NCBI GenBank assembly: GCA_937859855.1
Contig: CALMAR010000102.1
Coordinates: forward strand, 1 to 14,914
Source of the DNA: an uncultured Kineosporia sp.
Lineage (GTDB): Bacteria > Actinomycetota > Actinomycetes > Actinomycetales > Kineosporiaceae
Length of the DNA: 14,914 bases
Reading direction: 5' to 3'
This document shows positions 7,745 to 14,745 of this stretch, in pieces (within the stretch, counting starts at the first letter, position 1; each line of letters opens with the position of its first letter). The notes under the pieces were generated by a model. The model was not told the origin of the DNA and ran no database searches. It worked only from the letters and a program-made list of their open reading frames with translations. The position numbers and the translations under genes were made by a program.

Positions 7745-8337
7745 ACGGTGCCTGCCTTCTGAATGGTTACTCCACGAATAAGCCACCTGCTGCGGTACAA
7801 GTCGAGTCCGATAGCGACCTGACTGTTCCTGACACCATCTACTTTCGTAACCTTGCCGTTTGAGGCGATGGAAGTGCCGGGTTCTTGAGTCGAGAACGCA
7901 ACCACGAAGGCTTGATCGACGATTTTTTCTCCGGGCGGCAGAGCCGCGCCATCTAGCGAGATTTCTGAACCAGAGACTCTGGTCTGAGACTGCTTGAGCC
8001 GCTTAACGTCGCTAATCATCGATTGACAAAAGAGGCAACCCGGCCGGCTGATAGCCTCTAAAAGGCTTGTGTCGTAGGTGGCGTAGGCATAGTTGTGGGC
8101 CTCCCAGAAGTACTTCACGAAGGCAACAGCGCTGGCGGCGGTGGGCTGGCCGGCCGGGAGCGCTGGTTTGGTCGCCGTGACCTCAGGCGTTGACGATTCG
8201 GAGGGCTGGGCAGAGGTCGCCGGCGCCGGGCCCGGATCGTCGCTGGAGCAGGCGGTCATCAACCCCAGGAGCAGGGCAAGCAGCATCGCTGGCAGCCTGC
8301 GCGTCAAGCGCCGCGCCTTGCCTGAGCCCCCGCACAT
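7732..8337 (-). CDS. DUF6318-type lipoprotein
   Basis: A 201-residue predicted lipoprotein. The N terminus has an Arg-rich n-region, a hydrophobic stretch (MLLALLLGLMTAC) and a lipobox Cys at residue 30. An acidic Ser/Pro/Thr-rich linker follows. The globular domain starts with AVAFVKYFWEAHNYAYATYDT and has the pair GCLFC (Cys101, Cys104). The YAYATxDTxxLEAISxPGCxxC pattern is what I associate with DUF6318, a family of unknown function in actinobacteria. The ATG at 8337 is preferred to the TTG at 8343 because TAGGCT lies 6 nt before it. The product would be lipidated and then processed by signal peptidase II (the lspA product), and anchored to the outer face of the membrane. The stop overlaps the ATG 7735 of the PKD gene, so the two are likely one operon and act together at the surface. 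Confidence 0.85.
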   Translation of the reverse strand: MCGGSGKARRLTRRLPAMLLALLLGLMTACSSDDPGPAPATSAQPSESSTPEVTATKPALPAGQPTAASAVAFVKYFWEAHNYAYATYDTSLLEAISRPGCLFCQSMISDVKRLKQSQTRVSGSEISLDGAALPPGEKIVDQAFVVAFSTQEPGTSIASNGKVTKVDGVRNSQVAIGLDLYRSRWLIRGVTIQKAGTVWPA

Positions 8338-8343
8338 GACCAA

Positions 8344-8349
8344 AGCCTA
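8344..8349 (-). promoter_or_regulatory. Putative -10 hexamer (TAGGCT) of the lipoprotein-PKD operon
   Basis: On the minus strand TAGGCT (8349 to 8344) is followed by six bases and then ATG 8337, the leaderless spacing. The same hexamer precedes lspA. It decides between the competing TTG and ATG starts. Confidence 0.5.
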
Positions 8350-8420
8350 GTGATCCGGGCAGGCCAGCAGCAGAGGCGAACGCCATCTGTGGATAACCGT
8401 GGCAGCTGACCGGACCAGGA

Positions 8421-8723
8421 TCACTGACCGGGCGACGGTGCCAGCCGGTCGTCGACCACGGTCAGCCGGAACGGTTCGAAGTTCTCGCTGACAGCGGCAG
8501 CCATCGCCTCGCCTGCGGCCGGGTTGTGGGGTGAGCAGGCTTCGAACGTCGCGGCGTCGGGCCACACGGCATAAGCGATCCAGGTGCCGTCCTCGCAGCT
8601 GTGCAGCCGAGAGCCGAAACTGCCGCACTGTTCTTGGATCGTGTCGGTCATCGACGCCCATGCCGCAGCAAAGGACTGTTCCTCACCTGGTTTCAGCCGC
8701 CACCGATACACCAGTGCATACAT
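8421..8723 (-). CDS. Antibiotic biosynthesis monooxygenase (ABM) fold protein
   Basis: A 100-residue product with the ferredoxin-like dimeric alpha/beta-barrel plan of the ABM family. An opening strand (MYALVYRWRLKPGEEQSF) leads to a helix with FAAAWASMTDTIQEQCGS. Next come GSRLHSCEDGTWIAYAVWPDAATFEA and a last strand FEPFRLTVVDD. Family members are small monooxygenases, haem-degrading enzymes or stress proteins; nothing here points to a substrate. GAGGG about 8-12 nt before the ATG is a reasonable ribosome binding site. It follows ybaK by 38 bp on the same strand, so it is probably the second gene of that unit. Unlike most starts in the window, it has no TANNNT element immediately upstream. 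Confidence 0.85.
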   Translation of the reverse strand: MYALVYRWRLKPGEEQSFAAAWASMTDTIQEQCGSFGSRLHSCEDGTWIAYAVWPDAATFEACSPHNPAAGEAMAAAVSENFEPFRLTVVDDRLAPSPGQ

Positions 8724-8761
8724 GTAGCAACCCTCGCAGGGATTGCCACGTTGCAGCAGAC

Positions 8762-9274
8762 CTATCGGCCGATGTCTGCGGTGATGGCCGATGTGAGGGC
8801 GATCAGATCCAATGGGCCCAGTTCGATGTCGAGCCCGCGCCGTCCGCCGCTGACGAACACCGTGTCGTGCAGGAGCGCCGTCTCATCGACGACCGCTGGC
8901 AGGGGCCGGCGCTGGCCGAGCGGGCTGATCCCGCCGATCACGTAGCCACTGCTGCGCTCGGCGTCGGCCGCCGCCGCCATCACCGCCCGCTTGCCACCAG
9001 CCGCAGCCGCCAGCGCCTTGAGGTCCAGCTGGGTCACGACCGGAACGACGGCGACCCAGAGCGCTCCATCGACGTCGGCCACCAGAGTCTTGAAGACCCG
9101 CTCCGGCTCTACCCCGAGCGCCTCGGCCGCCTCCAGCCCGAATGACACCTTCGACCCTCGCCCGGGTTCGCGGGCTCGGTCTCCGGCGTCGAAAGAGTGC
9201 ACCGTGTGCGGGGTTTGGGCCCGAGCCAGCAGAGTCGTGGCCGGGGTTCCAGCCGTCGCCTTCTTCGTTCCCAT
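8762..9274 (-). CDS. ybaK: Cys-tRNA(Pro)/Cys-tRNA(Cys) deacylase, YbaK/EbsC family
   Basis: Trans-editing enzyme that hydrolyses cysteine wrongly attached to tRNA(Pro) by prolyl-tRNA synthetase. The 170-residue product matches the family length. The conserved Lys is present in VFKTL (Lys62), followed by the strand WVAVVPV. The signature SGYVIGGISPLGQRRPLP runs from about residue 109, with a C-terminal VFVSGGRRGLDIEL that is usual for this group. The ATG at 9274 is chosen over GTG 9277 because CATAAT lies 7 nt upstream, placing +1 on this ATG. The ABM-fold gene follows on the same strand. It is divergent from the GNAT gene. Confidence 0.93.
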   Translation of the reverse strand: MGTKKATAGTPATTLLARAQTPHTVHSFDAGDRAREPGRGSKVSFGLEAAEALGVEPERVFKTLVADVDGALWVAVVPVVTQLDLKALAAAAGGKRAVMAAAADAERSSGYVIGGISPLGQRRPLPAVVDETALLHDTVFVSGGRRGLDIELGPLDLIALTSAITADIGR

Positions 9275-9281
9275 CACCTCG

Positions 9282-9287
9282 ATTATG
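9282..9287 (-). promoter_or_regulatory. Putative -10 hexamer (CATAAT) of ybaK
   Basis: On the minus strand CATAAT (9287 to 9282) matches TATAAT at five of six positions and is followed by seven bases before ATG 9274, predicting a leaderless mRNA. A plus-strand GATAAT lies at 9301-9306, so -10-like boxes for both directions sit within 25 bp. Confidence 0.45.
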
Positions 9288-9346
9288 GCCCGGGGTGAGT
9301 GATAATTCGGACGACGTCAGTCATCCGGCGTGCTTGGCTGTGGACT

Positions 9347-10171
9347 GTGCTCGAAGCGGCTACTGGCCTGACCGACGAACAGCTCGAAGCCATCGCCGAT
9401 CTGGAACGTCGAACGGTCGCGGCGGACGGCGGCCGGCTGAAGCTGGAGTGGGAAACCCTTCGCAGCCGGTCAGCCGCAAGAATCGAGGATCTGCTCTGGT
9501 GGCAGGACGGCGACCTGCTCGGCTTCCTCGGTCTGTACGCCTTCGGCGCCACCGCTATCGAACTGGCCGGGATGGTCCGTCCGGACGCCCGGCGCCGCGG
9601 CATCGGTACCGCCCTGCTGGACGCAGCACTGCCGCTGTGCCGCGCGCGCGGGTCCGCCATCCTGCTGGTCGCGCCGAGGACGTCGGAGGGTGCCCGCGCG
9701 CTGGCCCACCGCCGCGATGGCATCCTGGATCACTCGGAGTTCGCGCTGGAACTGACCGGCGATCCCACGCCCGGCCCGGCCGACCCGAAACTGAAGCTCC
9801 GGCCGATGACGGGCGCCGACATCCCCAGGGTGAATGACCTGCTGCGTGCGGGATTCGGCCACCAGCCTGTGTCTGACGACGGCGGCCCGGATCCGGCGAC
9901 GATCGTGGCCGAGGCCGGGGGGACGGTGATCGGCTCGCTCCGGGTCACCCATGACAGCGGTGGCACTGGCATCTATGGATTCGTGATCGACCCGGCCCTG
10001 CGTGGCCAGGGGATCGGGCGGGACGTGTTGCGCCGGGTCTGCCAGCAGGCCCGCGCTCAAGGCGAACCCGCGCATCTGGAAGTGGCCACGCACAACGACC
10101 ATGCCCTGAGCCTCTACACCTCACTCGGGTTCACCCCGGTCGCCATCGAGGATTACTACGCGCTGAGCTGA
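9347..10171 (+). CDS. Tandem GNAT-family N-acetyltransferase
   Basis: About 274 residues with two GNAT folds. Domain 1 has the acetyl-CoA loop motif VRPDARRRGIGTALLDAAL; domain 2 has VIDPALRGQGIGRDVLRRV and ends with the usual ALSLYTSLGFTPVAIEDYY. Both Q/RxxGxG/A-type loops are intact, so both modules could bind acetyl-CoA. Two-domain GNATs include mycothiol synthase (MshD), but the distinctive MshD second-domain sequence is missing, so I do not call it that. The acceptor substrate is unknown. GTG 9347 gives a start close to GLTDEQL, the expected beginning of domain 1. The frame is open back to GTG 9299, which would add 16 residues of unlikely basic sequence. It is divergent from ybaK and ends 4 bp before the convergent LON gene. 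Confidence 0.88.
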   Translation: MLEAATGLTDEQLEAIADLERRTVAADGGRLKLEWETLRSRSAARIEDLLWWQDGDLLGFLGLYAFGATAIELAGMVRPDARRRGIGTALLDAALPLCRARGSAILLVAPRTSEGARALAHRRDGILDHSEFALELTGDPTPGPADPKLKLRPMTGADIPRVNDLLRAGFGHQPVSDDGGPDPATIVAEAGGTVIGSLRVTHDSGGTGIYGFVIDPALRGQGIGRDVLRRVCQQARAQGEPAHLEVATHNDHALSLYTSLGFTPVAIEDYYALS

Positions 10172-10175
10172 GCGG

Positions 10176-10844
10176 TCAGTTGGGCACGATCTGCTCGCGC
10201 AAGAGATCGACGGCGGGTAGTGCGCCGAAGGCGTCGATCAGCCCGATCTCCCGGCGCAGCAGTTCCAATTCAGTCCGCAGCCGCAGCGACGTGCTGGGCT
10301 GGGCGAGCAGATTCTGCCGGACCGGCAGAGTCAGCACCGCCGCCGCAGCGACCAGGTACGACAGCACCCGGGGATCGGTCGGAACCCCAGCCTGGTCGAC
10401 CCTCAGCCGGTCCCGGTAGGCGGCGAAGCGCAGCGCGACCCGATCGGCCAGAGTGGCCAACTCCTCCTCGTTGTCCAGGCCGTCCGGCTCGCCCAGGAAG
10501 GTGACCAGCCCGGTCAGGTACGACGTCCCGGCCGAATCATCAATGGCATCGAGGGAGAACCGAAGGTGCCCGACCGAGACGATGTCGAAACGGCCGTCGT
10601 CGTACGGGGTCACCTCGCGCAGCTCGGCCGTGCAGCCCACCTCGTACAGCGCCGACTCGGTAGTCACATCGCCGGTGTGGCCGGGCTGGACGGCGATCAC
10701 GCCGAACTGCCGCGGAGCGCCCTCCGGCAGGTCCAGCAGCGCCTGGGTCAGCTCGCGATAACGAGGTTCGAAGATATGCAGCGGCAGCACCAGCCCCGGC
10801 ACCAGAACGGTGCTCAACGGGAACAGCGGGAGCGGGGTGGCCAC
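10176..10844 (-). CDS. LON-substrate-binding-domain protein
   Basis: A 222-residue stand-alone protein homologous to the N-terminal domain of Lon protease, with no AAA+ or protease part. The opening ([27 protein letters not shown]) is the LON signature. [17 protein letters not shown] and [10 protein letters not shown] mark the beta-rich part, and a helical C-terminal half follows. Such proteins are probably substrate or partner-binding modules; no specific partner can be given. The start is GTG 10844, with TAGCCT 6 nt upstream. It is divergent from hisD, with a 66-bp gap. A LON-domain gene also lies near hisD in other actinobacteria, including mycobacteria. Confidence 0.92.
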   Translation of the reverse strand: MATPLPLFPLSTVLVPGLVLPLHIFEPRYRELTQALLDLPEGAPRQFGVIAVQPGHTGDVTTESALYEVGCTAELREVTPYDDGRFDIVSVGHLRFSLDAIDDSAGTSYLTGLVTFLGEPDGLDNEEELATLADRVALRFAAYRDRLRVDQAGVPTDPRVLSYLVAAAAVLTLPVRQNLLAQPSTSLRLRTELELLRREIGLIDAFGALPAVDLLREQIVPN

Positions 10845-10850
10845 CCGGCC

Positions 10851-10856
10851 AGGCTA
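10851..10856 (-). promoter_or_regulatory. Putative -10 hexamer (TAGCCT) of the LON-domain gene
   Basis: On the minus strand TAGCCT (10856 to 10851) is followed by six bases before GTG 10844, the leaderless spacing. It shares a 66-bp divergent intergenic region with the hisD promoter. Confidence 0.4.
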
Positions 10857-10897
10857 TGTGGTTCGCCTGCGCCAGCACGACTTCTGGCTCCGGGAAA

Positions 10898-10903
10898 TAG
10901 ACT
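10898..10903 (+). promoter_or_regulatory. Putative -10 hexamer (TAGACT) of hisD
   Basis: TAGACT at 10898-10903 is followed by exactly seven bases and then GTG 10911, predicting a leaderless hisD transcript. There is no room for a leader peptide or attenuator, so histidine control by attenuation in front of hisD is unlikely. Confidence 0.5.
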
Positions 10904-10910
10904 CCCGGTT

Positions 10911-12269
10911 GTGATCCGCCGACTCGACCTGCGCGGCCAGGCCCTCGACCCCCACGAGCTGCGCCTGATGGTGCCGCGGGCGCAGATGGACGTCGAGCAC
11001 GCCCTGGACGCCGTCCGCCCGATCTGCGAGCAGGTTCGGGACGGCGGTGAGGCGGCCCTGATCGACCTGACCCAGCGCTTCGACGGCGTCCGGCTGACCT
11101 CGATCCGGGTCCCGCCGCACGCCCTGACCCAGGCTCTGGCCGCGCTAGCTCCACAGGTGCGGGCCGCGCTGGGCGAGTCGATCACCCGGGCCCGCTGGGT
11201 GCACAGCGAGCAGCGCCGCGTCAGCCACACCACGGAGGTGGTACCCGGCGGAACCGTGACCCAGCGCTGGCAACCGGCCGGGCGGGTCGGCCTCTATGTG
11301 CCGGGGGGGCTGGCCGTGTATCCGAGCAGCGTGGTGATGAACGTGGTCCCGGCTCAGGAGGCCGGCGTCGCGTCCATCGCCGTCACCAGTCCGGCCCAGC
11401 GCGACAACGTGGGCGAGTTCGCCGGTCTGCCACATCCTTCGATCCTGGCCGCGTGTGCGCTGCTGGGCGTGGACGAGGTGTACGCGGTCGGCGGGGCGCA
11501 GGCGATCGCCATGTTCGGGTACGGCGTGCGCGGCCAGACCGGCAGCGGCTGGGCCTGCGAGCCGGTCGACCTGGTCACCGGCCCGGGCAACGTCTGGGTG
11601 GCTGCGGCCAAGCGGCTGCTGCGCGGACTGGTCGGCATCGACGCTGAGGCCGGCCCGACCGAGATCGCCATCCTGGCCGACGACAGCGCTGATCCGGTAC
11701 ACGTGGCGGCCGACCTGATCAGCCAGGCCGAACACGATCCGCTCGCCGCCGCCGTCCTGATCACCGACTCCGAACAACTGGCCAGCGACGTGGAGAACCA
11801 GCTGAAGCCGCGGGTCGATGCCACCCGGCACAGGGACCGGGTTACCACCGCCCTGGCCGGTCCGCAGTCGGCGATCGTGCTGGTGGACGATCTCGGGGCC
11901 GGCCTGGCTGTAGTGGATGCCTACGCCGCCGAGCACCTGGAGGTCCAGACCCGGGACGCCGCCAGCGTCGCAGCCCGGGTGCGCAACGCCGGGGCCATCT
12001 TCGTGGGCCGGTGGTCCCCGGTCAGCCTGGGCGACTACTGCGCCGGCTCCAACCACGTGCTGCCCACCGGTGGCTGCGCCCGCCACTCCAGTGGATTGAG
12101 CGTGCAGTCGTTCCTGCGCGGCGTTCAGGTGATCGACTACAACCAGGAGGCTCTGCGGGATGTCGCTGGTCACGTGCTGAGCCTGGCCAGCGCCGAGAAC
12201 CTGCCCGCTCATGGCGAGGCGGTCACGGCCCGTTTCAGACCGGATTCGCAGCAGACTGACCGCCCGTGA
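10911..12269 (+). CDS. hisD: Histidinol dehydrogenase
   Basis: NAD- and zinc-dependent enzyme that oxidises L-histidinol to L-histidine in the last two steps of histidine biosynthesis. The product is 452 residues from GTG 10911 (MIRRLDLRG, the usual actinobacterial start); the frame is open further upstream but overlaps the LON gene. The zinc ligands are recognisable: Gln272 and His275 in SQAEHDP, Asp375 in GDYCAGSNH and His434 near the C terminus, with the spacing known for the E. coli enzyme. The catalytic Glu341-His342 pair is in YAAEHLE. Other family stretches include [16 protein letters not shown] and [11 protein letters not shown]. The stop overlaps the next gene by 4 bp (GTGA), so the DUF1697 gene is translationally coupled. 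hisC is not the next gene, unlike in many actinobacteria. Confidence 0.97.
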   Translation: MIRRLDLRGQALDPHELRLMVPRAQMDVEHALDAVRPICEQVRDGGEAALIDLTQRFDGVRLTSIRVPPHALTQALAALAPQVRAALGESITRARWVHSEQRRVSHTTEVVPGGTVTQRWQPAGRVGLYVPGGLAVYPSSVVMNVVPAQEAGVASIAVTSPAQRDNVGEFAGLPHPSILAACALLGVDEVYAVGGAQAIAMFGYGVRGQTGSGWACEPVDLVTGPGNVWVAAAKRLLRGLVGIDAEAGPTEIAILADDSADPVHVAADLISQAEHDPLAAAVLITDSEQLASDVENQLKPRVDATRHRDRVTTALAGPQSAIVLVDDLGAGLAVVDAYAAEHLEVQTRDAASVAARVRNAGAIFVGRWSPVSLGDYCAGSNHVLPTGGCARHSSGLSVQSFLRGVQVIDYNQEALRDVAGHVLSLASAENLPAHGEAVTARFRPDSQQTDRP

Positions 12270-12805
12270 GCGCCCGGCCGATCAGCTATGCCCTGCTGTT
12301 GCGGGCGGTCAATGTGGGCGGTCGCAAGCTGCCGATGGCCGACCTGCGGGCCCTGCTCACCGAGCTCGGCCACACCGGGGTCCAGACCATTCTGGCCAGC
12401 GGCCAGGCGATCGTGATCAGTGATCGCAAGCCCGCCGACATCGCCGGCGAACTAGAGAAGCGGCTGGACAGTGAACTCGGGCTGCGCAGTGAGGTGATGA
12501 TCCGCAGCGGCCGGCAGCTGGCGTCCATCGTGGAGCACAACCCCTACCCCGGCGCGGGTCAGGCTGGCAACAAGTACGGCGTGGTGTTCTTCCAGTCCGC
12601 TGTCACCGCCGCCCAGCTCGAGCCGCTGACCGGGAAGGACTGGGCCCCGGACGGGTTCGAGGCCAGGGACAGTGAGATCTACCTGAGCCTGCCGAACGGG
12701 TTCGGGGTGAGCAAGCTGGCGATGTCGGCCGGCAAGCTCAAGGGCAACGCCGGGACGACCCGCAACTGGAACACCGTGCTGAAGCTGGCCGGGCTCACCG
12801 CGTAG
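12266..12805 (+). CDS. DUF1697 family protein
   Basis: A 179-residue protein of the DUF1697 family, whose function is unknown to me. The family hallmarks are clear: the opening [20 protein letters not shown], the [16 protein letters not shown] segment (usually SGNVVF-like), and the C-terminal [11 protein letters not shown]. Length is normal. The GTG start at 12266 overlaps the hisD stop by 4 bp, so it is expressed from the hisD transcript. The metallopeptidase gene begins 7 bp after its stop. No secretion signal or membrane segment is present, so the product is cytoplasmic. Confidence 0.9.
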   Translation: MSARPISYALLLRAVNVGGRKLPMADLRALLTELGHTGVQTILASGQAIVISDRKPADIAGELEKRLDSELGLRSEVMIRSGRQLASIVEHNPYPGAGQAGNKYGVVFFQSAVTAAQLEPLTGKDWAPDGFEARDSEIYLSLPNGFGVSKLAMSAGKLKGNAGTTRNWNTVLKLAGLTA

Positions 12806-12812
12806 CCGATCG

Positions 12813-13160
12813 ATGGAGATGAGCCGGGAGGACTTCGAACGCTTGGTGGCGATCGCGCTCGACACCATCCCGGCCGAGCTGACCGCGATGATGGACAACG
12901 TGGTCGTGCTGGTGGAGGACGATTCGCCGCCTGGCCCAGTGCTGTTCGGTCTGTACGAGGGCACACCGCTGACCCAGCGCGGAGACTCGTGGGCGGCCGG
13001 GGCACTGCCCGATCGGATCACCATATTCCGCATCCCGATCCTGGCTGCCTGCCTCAGCGCCCCCCAGGCTCTGAATCAGGTCCGGATCACGGTGGTGCAC
13101 GAAATCGCCCATCACTTCGGCATTTCCGACGCTCGCCTGGATGAGCTCGGCTGGGGATGA
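12813..13160 (+). CDS. Mini-zincin metallopeptidase family protein
   Basis: A 115-residue protein of the small zincin group found in many actinobacteria. The metal site is VVHEIAHHFGISD: His96, Glu97 (general base), His100 and probably Asp106 as third ligand (HExxHxxGxxD arrangement). The preceding part has acidic helices (MSREDFERLVAIALDTIP) and a strand region ending in RITIFRIPI, the normal plan for the group. There is no signal peptide, so it would act in the cytoplasm; the natural substrate is unknown and protease activity is not assured. The start ATG 12813 lies 7 bp after the DUF1697 stop, third in the hisD transcript; ATG 12819 is an alternative. It is convergent with the RNHCP gene, with a 20-bp gap. 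Confidence 0.92.
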   Translation: MEMSREDFERLVAIALDTIPAELTAMMDNVVVLVEDDSPPGPVLFGLYEGTPLTQRGDSWAAGALPDRITIFRIPILAACLSAPQALNQVRITVVHEIAHHFGISDARLDELGWG

Positions 13161-13180
13161 CCTTCGAGCGAGGCGCTGGT

Positions 13181-13519
13181 TCATCCACGCGGCCGGCGTT
13201 CCGGATCGGGAACGGGGCGCCCCATCAGGGATCTCAGTACTGCGCCGTCATCAGCGGGGGAAGATCGATTGCGCCACCGATGGCCGCATTCACGACATTG
13301 CTGGACGACGATGTGCTCGCCGTTCTCGAACAGCACCCCGATCGGCTCCATCAGGCCCTCACAACTGGCCAGCCGGTCGCCCGGGGCGATGTCCACGTGC
13401 CGGGACCACAGACACGCCGGGCAGTGATTGGTGTAGCCGGTGCCGATCACGTGCTGGCCGCAGTGCGCGCAGTCGAAGTCCTCGCGGCGCCGAGCGAAGC
13501 GGGCGGACGGATTGGCCAC
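13181..13519 (-). CDS. RNHCP-domain zinc-ribbon protein
   Basis: A 112-residue protein with a Cys-rich, probably zinc-binding fold. Cys17 and Cys20 (FDCAHCG), Cys33 and Cys36 (NHCPACL), Cys53, and Cys75 and Cys78 (CRECGH) can form two zinc sites. The segment NHCPACLWSRHVDIAPGDR plus GLMEPIGV matches the RNHCP family. The name-giving Arg is Thr here (TNHCP, 30-34). Function is unknown; nucleic acid binding is a common guess for such ribbons but is not shown. The start is GTG 13519, with TACTGT 6 nt upstream. The gene lies inside the his cluster on the opposite strand, separating hisD, DUF1697 and zincin genes from hisC. Confidence 0.88.
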   Translation of the reverse strand: MANPSARFARRREDFDCAHCGQHVIGTGYTNHCPACLWSRHVDIAPGDRLASCEGLMEPIGVLFENGEHIVVQQCRECGHRWRNRSSPADDGAVLRSLMGRPVPDPERRPRG

Positions 13520-13525
13520 CGCTCA

Positions 13526-13531
13526 ACAGTA
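13526..13531 (-). promoter_or_regulatory. Putative -10 hexamer (TACTGT) of the RNHCP gene
   Basis: On the minus strand TACTGT (13531 to 13526) is followed by six bases and then GTG 13519. The hisC -10 lies 8 bp away on the other strand, so RNA polymerase cannot occupy both promoters at once. Confidence 0.45.
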
Positions 13532-13538
13532 GGCGGAC

Positions 13539-13544
13539 TAAACT
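13539..13544 (+). promoter_or_regulatory. Putative -10 hexamer (TAAACT) of hisC
   Basis: TAAACT at 13539-13544 is followed by exactly seven bases and then GTG 13552, as for hisD. It gives hisC-hisB a leaderless promoter independent of hisD. Confidence 0.5.
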
Positions 13545-13551
13545 CTCGCGA

Positions 13552-14706
13552 GTGTCCAGTCCGCTGACCTCTGCTGATGCCAGCGCCGTCTCGTCCGGAA
13601 CCGGGGATCCGGTGCTGGCCCGGCTGCCGCTGCGAGAGGACCTGCGTGGCCTGACCCCCTACGGTGCGCCGCAGATCAACGTACGGATCCGGCTCAACAC
13701 GAACGAGAACAGCTATGACGTGCCGGACGAAGTGGTGGCGGCGATCGTGGATGCCGTGCGGCATCAGGCCAAGCACCTCAACCGGTATCCCGACCGCGAA
13801 TTCGCCGGACTGCGTGGAGATCTGGCCGCCTACCTCGGGCACGAGTTGCATGCGGAGCAGATCTGGGCCGGGAATGGGTCCAACGAGGTGCTGCAACATC
13901 TGTTACAGGCGTTCGGTGGTCCTGGCCGCACGGCCCTCGGCTTCGTGCCCGGCTATTCGATGCACTCCATCATCAGCCACACCACCGGCACCACCTGGAG
14001 GGACGGCGACCGCTCGGGCGGACCGAACGGCCGTCACGACCTGACCGCTGAGGACGCCGTGCAGCAGGTCGAAGCCGTGCGCCCGGACATCACATTCCTG
14101 TGCTCGCCGAACAATCCGACCGGCACCGCGTTGGAGCTGGATGTGGTCCGGGCGGTCTACTCCGCGAGCGAGGGGATCGTGGTGGTCGACGAGGCCTACG
14201 CCGAGTTCGCCCGGCCGGGAACGCTCAGTGCGCTCACCCTGCTGCCGGGCCGGGAGCGGCTGGTGGTCACCCGGACCATGAGCAAAGCGTTCTCGCTGGC
14301 CGGGGTGCGGCTGGGGTATCTGGCCGCGCACCCGGCGCTGACCTACGCATTGCGCCTGGTCCGGCTGCCCTATCACCTGTCGTCGCTGACCCAGGCCGCC
14401 GCCCGGGCCGCGCTCTGGCACGCCGACCTGCTGCTGGACGCGGTCGAGGCGATCAAATCCGAACGCGACCGGATCATGCGGGAACTCCCCGTGCTGGGTC
14501 TGGATCCTGCTCCCAGTGACGCCAACTTTGTGCTGTTCGCCGGCTTGGCCGACGAAAAGGCCATCTGGCGTTCACTTCTGGCCCGGCAGGTGCTGATCCG
14601 GGATGTCGGCCTGCCCGGGCATCTGCGAGTGACCGCTGGCACCGAGGACGAGACCACCGCCTTCCTGGACGCGCTGGCCGATTCCCTGCTCGACCCGGCT
14701 ACCTGA
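13552..14706 (+). CDS. hisC: Histidinol-phosphate aminotransferase
   Basis: PLP-dependent fold type I aminotransferase converting imidazole acetol-phosphate and glutamate to histidinol-phosphate. It is 384 residues from GTG 13552. The frame is open far upstream but overlaps the RNHCP gene, and TAAACT fixes the start. Visible motifs are LNTNENSY near the N terminus, LNRYPD, WAGNGSNEVLQHL, SPNNPTGT (185-192), Asp213 and Tyr216 in VVDEAYAEFA, and the Schiff-base Lys245 in TMSKAFSLAGVRLGYL. Length and motif spacing are normal. A 39-bp gap with a strong ribosome binding site leads to hisB, so hisC-hisB form one unit. The related PatA-type aromatic aminotransferases share these motifs, but the hisB neighbour supports HisC. 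Confidence 0.96.
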   Translation: MSSPLTSADASAVSSGTGDPVLARLPLREDLRGLTPYGAPQINVRIRLNTNENSYDVPDEVVAAIVDAVRHQAKHLNRYPDREFAGLRGDLAAYLGHELHAEQIWAGNGSNEVLQHLLQAFGGPGRTALGFVPGYSMHSIISHTTGTTWRDGDRSGGPNGRHDLTAEDAVQQVEAVRPDITFLCSPNNPTGTALELDVVRAVYSASEGIVVVDEAYAEFARPGTLSALTLLPGRERLVVTRTMSKAFSLAGVRLGYLAAHPALTYALRLVRLPYHLSSLTQAAARAALWHADLLLDAVEAIKSERDRIMRELPVLGLDPAPSDANFVLFAGLADEKAIWRSLLARQVLIRDVGLPGHLRVTAGTEDETTAFLDALADSLLDPAT

Positions 14707-14732
14707 GCCTTGTGACGGAAACCATTGTGCTG

Positions 14733-14738
14733 AAGGAG
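14733..14738 (+). promoter_or_regulatory. Ribosome binding site of hisB
   Basis: AAGGAG lies 7 nt before ATG 14746. hisB, internal to its transcript, uses a canonical ribosome binding site, in contrast to the leaderless first genes of this window. Confidence 0.75.
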
Positions 14739-14745
14739 ATCTGAG

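Noticed and set aside
8349..8425. 8-bp inverted repeat agtgatcc / ggatcact flanking 8357-8417
   Set aside because: Short, widely spaced arms; likely chance in this amount of sequence and with no positional logic.
9470..10102. 210-codon minus-strand frame across the GNAT gene
   Set aside because: Antisense to two intact acetyl-CoA-binding motifs; no recognisable protein.
11145..12212. 355-codon minus-strand open frame across hisD
   Set aside because: Shadow of hisD. The product is low-complexity and no family is recognisable; hisD has all its catalytic and zinc residues in the plus frame.
13157..13567. 136-codon plus-strand frame between the zincin and hisC genes
   Set aside because: It is antisense to the Cys-rich RNHCP gene, which matches a known family and has a proper start context; this frame matches nothing.
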